35,374 bases of DNA from an uncultured Rhizobiaceae group bacterium (GTDB lineage Bacteria > Pseudomonadota > Alphaproteobacteria > Rhizobiales > Rhizobiaceae): positions 1 to 35,374 of the forward strand of contig CALLHT010000135.1 of the NCBI GenBank assembly GCA_938009335.1, given 5' to 3'. The notes beneath the pieces are model-generated. The model saw only the letters and a program-made list of their open reading frames with translations. It was not told the DNA's origin and did no database searches. A program made the position numbers and the translations under genes. The first letter of the stretch is position 1; each line of letters begins with the position of its first letter. This document shows, piece by piece, positions 32,965 to 35,374 of this stretch.

Positions 32965-34069
32965 ACCCAACCTCACGCAGAACTTCCTCAAATGCCTCCG
33001 CAAAAAGATTGAGCTCATAATCCAAGCCAACACTTATGCGGATACATCGCGCCTGCGGTTCCACTCCTGGCATGCGGATGAAGATTCCTTTTTCGAGCAG
33101 TCTGGCCAAAATGTTCTTTGCGAAAGCGCTATCTCTGCCGCAATCAATTGCAACAAAATTGGTAACAGAAGGAATCGTTTTCAAACCGTTCGAATCGGCA
33201 ATTTCTGAAATTCTGGCCCTACCCGACTCAAATTTTGCGCTCACATCCGCCAGATAGGCACGATCTTTAAGCGCTTCCAAAGCGCCAATTTGGCCGGTTC
33301 GATTCATCCCATAGTGATTTCGGACTTTATCAAAAGCAGATATGACGTCTTCATGGCCCAAAACGTAGCCTACCCTCATACCAGCCAAACCATAAGCCTT
33401 GGAGAATGTGCGAAACCGTAAGACTTGCGGATTTGAAACATCAATACGCGGCGCCACACCATCTGGAGCGCATTCTATATACGCTTCATCGAGAGCGAGA
33501 ATTGTACCACTTGGAAGATTTGCGATCATATCCTCCATCACGTTACCATTGTGCCATGTTCCCATTGGGTTATTGGGATTTGACACATACAAAATGGCGG
33601 CATTGGTTTCTTTTGCCTTTGCCAAAAGTGTCTCAGGATCTTCGTGATCATCCACGTAAGGAAGCAGATGCAAGTTCCCACCACGCGATTTGATATGGAA
33701 ATTGAATGTTGGATAGGACCCCAGTGACGTGATGACGTTCACACCCGGCTCAACAAACATATGAGCCATACACCCTAGAAGACCATCAATCCCCTCACCG
33801 ATCATCACGTTCTCTGGTTTGACACCATGGTGAGCAGCGACTGCAACCCGAAGATCATGGTTTTCGGGATCCCCATATTGCCAACTTTCAGCACCCGCTG
33901 CCTGCATCGCAGCGATTGCCCTGGGAGATGGACCAAAACAGCTCTCATTTGCCCCAAGTCTCGCTCTGAATTGTATACCGGTATTTCGTTCTTGTGCCTC
34001 CGGCCCAACAAACGGTACGGTGTGGGGAAGGCTGGCAACGATTTGCGTAAACGGCAAATTATGGGACAT
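32963..34069 (-). CDS. HisC-type PLP-dependent aminotransferase
   Basis: A 368-residue fold-type I aminotransferase of the histidinol-phosphate group. Conserved parts are LGANESCFGPSP (substrate loop), SNPNNPMG (163-170), the PLP-stacking LDEAY (Asp194) and the Schiff-base Lys224 (RTFSKAYGLAGMRVGY). The C-terminal Arg (CIRISVG) for the carboxylate is also present. I prefer the ATG at 34069 (MSHNLPF); one at 34102 would add 11 residues. It could be HisC, an aromatic aminotransferase or a paralogue; no his genes are adjacent, so no symbol is given. The stop lies within the T-run of the convergent terminator. Confidence 0.88.
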   Translation of the reverse strand: MSHNLPFTQIVASLPHTVPFVGPEAQERNTGIQFRARLGANESCFGPSPRAIAAMQAAGAESWQYGDPENHDLRVAVAAHHGVKPENVMIGEGIDGLLGCMAHMFVEPGVNVITSLGSYPTFNFHIKSRGGNLHLLPYVDDHEDPETLLAKAKETNAAILYVSNPNNPMGTWHNGNVMEDMIANLPSGTILALDEAYIECAPDGVAPRIDVSNPQVLRFRTFSKAYGLAGMRVGYVLGHEDVISAFDKVRNHYGMNRTGQIGALEALKDRAYLADVSAKFESGRARISEIADSNGLKTIPSVTNFVAIDCGRDSAFAKNILARLLEKGIFIRMPGVEPQARCIRISVGLDYELNLFAEAFEEVLREVG

Positions 34070-34183
34070 GCATTTGCTTTCATTTGTTAGTCCGCAAGAC
34101 ATTACGCCAGTCTGTGGTCGATTTTCCAGCCCAAGCAGGGTAATTTATTCAAGTGATTCTTTTAACGATGCGGACCTGGGAAC

Positions 34184-35374
34184 ATGGACGATTCCAACGA
34201 CCTCTTTTCGATGCCCGAACCGGCCTCTCCAAAGGCGGAGGCAACTGCAAGCTCAACCCCAAAAAAGGCTGCAAAGAAAGGCGTTAAAGAAGACTACTCC
34301 GCTGAGGACATAGAGGTTCTTGAGGGGCTCGAACCTGTGCGCCGTCGCCCGGGCATGTATATTGGTGGCACCGACGACAAAGCGCTTCATCACCTGTTCG
34401 CAGAAGTCATCGATAACTCAATGGACGAAGCCGTTGCAGGCCACGCCAACTGGATCGAGGTTGAACTTGGCGCAGATGGGTATCTAACCGTTACGGATAA
34501 TGGCCGCGGCATCCCGGTCGATCCCCACCCGAAATTTAAAGACAAATCCGCCCTAGAAGTGATTATGACCACCCTTCACGCGGGCGGAAAGTTTGACTCT
34601 GGTGCCTACGAAACCTCCGGCGGCCTTCACGGTGTGGGTGTTTCGGTTGTAAACGCTTTGTCTGAACACCTAGTTGTGGAAGTTGCCCGCAACCGTCAGC
34701 TTTATGTGCAAGAGTTTCGTCAGGGCCTTGTGCAGGGGAAAATCAAAAACGCTGGTGAAGTTCACAACCGCCGCGGCACTAAAGTGTCTTTCAAGCCGGA
34801 CGAAGAGATCTTCGGCAAGGGTGCCAAATTCAATCCCGCGCGGCTCTACAAAATGGCGCGTTCTAAGGCCTATTTGTTCGGTGGCGTAGAAATTCGCTGG
34901 TCTTGCGATCCTTCCCTTATCAAGGAAGGCGCTGAAGATGTAACAGAAAAGGCCGTATTCCACTTCCCCGGCGGCTTGAATGACTATCTGGAAGCCTCTT
35001 TAGGCAAAGCACATAAGGTTACAACTGAACCCTTTGCCGGCAAGTCTGACAAAACATCGGGTCACGGCTCACTCGAATGGGCGGTAACCTGGTTCGGCGA
35101 TGATGGCTTCGTAAATTCTTATTGTAACACTGTCCCAACGCCGGAAGGTGGCACACACGAAGCGGGATTTAGGATTGCCCTCACCCGTGGGCTGAAGGCG
35201 TATGCGGAAATGGTCGGCAACAAAAAGGGCTCGATCATTACAACCGATGATGTGATGACCTCTGCTGCAGCGATGATTTCTGTCTTCATCCGAGAGCCTG
35301 AATTTGTGGGTCAGACCAAAGATAAGCTCGCAACGGTTGAAGCGCAAAAGATTGTAGAAAACGCCATTCGTGAT
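34184..35374 (+). CDS. parE: DNA topoisomerase IV subunit B (N-terminal part, runs off the window)
   Basis: ParE is the ATPase subunit that decatenates chromosomes with ParC. 397 codons are present, open to the right edge. A polar, Lys/Ala-rich N-terminal extension (about 1-38) precedes the GHKL ATPase domain. EVLEGLEPVRRRPGMYIGG is the typical ParE entry, followed by EVIDNSMDEA with the Mg/ATP Asn, DNGRGIP, and the ATP-lid GGLHGVGVSVVNALS. The transducer domain has GGTHEAGFR. It is ParE rather than GyrB by the RRRPGMYIGGTDDKALHHL context. The start is ATG 34184; the upstream GGGA is close. It is divergent from the aminotransferase gene, 114 bp away. Confidence 0.95.
   Translation, partial: MDDSNDLFSMPEPASPKAEATASSTPKKAAKKGVKEDYSAEDIEVLEGLEPVRRRPGMYIGGTDDKALHHLFAEVIDNSMDEAVAGHANWIEVELGADGYLTVTDNGRGIPVDPHPKFKDKSALEVIMTTLHAGGKFDSGAYETSGGLHGVGVSVVNALSEHLVVEVARNRQLYVQEFRQGLVQGKIKNAGEVHNRRGTKVSFKPDEEIFGKGAKFNPARLYKMARSKAYLFGGVEIRWSCDPSLIKEGAEDVTEKAVFHFPGGLNDYLEASLGKAHKVTTEPFAGKSDKTSGHGSLEWAVTWFGDDGFVNSYCNTVPTPEGGTHEAGFRIALTRGLKAYAEMVGNKKGSIITTDDVMTSAAAMISVFIREPEFVGQTKDKLATVEAQKIVENAIRD

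Noticed and set aside
1..35374. Mobile elements, CRISPR arrays, toxin-antitoxin or defence cassettes
   Set aside because: No transposase, integrase, repeat-spacer pattern or recognised defence domain is visible. Gene content and codon use look uniform.

Overview
The window is an ordinary, densely coded stretch of an alphaproteobacterial chromosome, most likely from the order Rhizobiales (Hyphomicrobiales). This is inferred from a CckA cell-cycle kinase, a polar-growth coiled-coil protein resembling GPR/RgsE, a BA14K-family surface protein, DUF2865 and DUF922 secreted proteins, and a DksA with a degenerate zinc finger. Base composition is fairly balanced. I see no rRNA, tRNA, CRISPR array, phage or insertion sequence. 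Both ends cut genes: clpX on the left and parE on the right.

Layout. 1-3.0 kb (minus strand): proteostasis genes clpX, clpP and tig, with an intrinsic terminator behind tig. 3.2-6.3 kb (minus): cckA, followed by an overlapping ICMT-like membrane methyltransferase. 6.5-8.6 kb: a FliO-domain protein (plus) and dksA (minus) converge on a shared bidirectional terminator, then a SixA-type phosphatase (plus). 8.8-11.0 kb: a secreted protein of unknown function, then the folate operon folP-folB-folK (minus). 11.2-14.3 kb (plus): an MFS transporter, a DUF922 lipoprotein and a glycine-amidinotransferase-like enzyme. 14.4-15.2 kb (minus): a 2Fe-2S ferredoxin and a single-domain Hpt protein. 15.5-19.6 kb (plus): the 1387-residue GPR-like protein, preceded by a perfect CtrA box. 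19.6-25.1 kb: a PLP ammonia-lyase (minus), an SDR protein with altered catalytic residues plus maeB (plus, likely operon), and a DUF2865 protein. 25.1-29.7 kb: gltX and a second MFS transporter (minus), an MscS channel (plus) and an Lrp/AsnC regulator (minus) with a clear self-operator. 29.9-35.4 kb: nadE (minus), a BA14K protein and two tandem 41-residue membrane proteins (plus), a HisC-type aminotransferase (minus) and parE (plus).

How they fit together. The most coherent theme is cell cycle and polar growth. CckA feeds phosphate to CtrA and also influences ClpXP-dependent CtrA proteolysis; clpX, clpP and cckA all lie in this window. A CtrA consensus site lies between the orphan Hpt gene and the GPR-like gene, which would link polar growth to the same circuit. 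The rest is housekeeping: folate, NAD, glutamyl-tRNA, malate metabolism and topoisomerase IV.

The least described items are the paired 41-residue membrane proteins, the lone amidinotransferase and the SDR protein without YxxxK. I find no obvious new multi-gene defence or mobile system.
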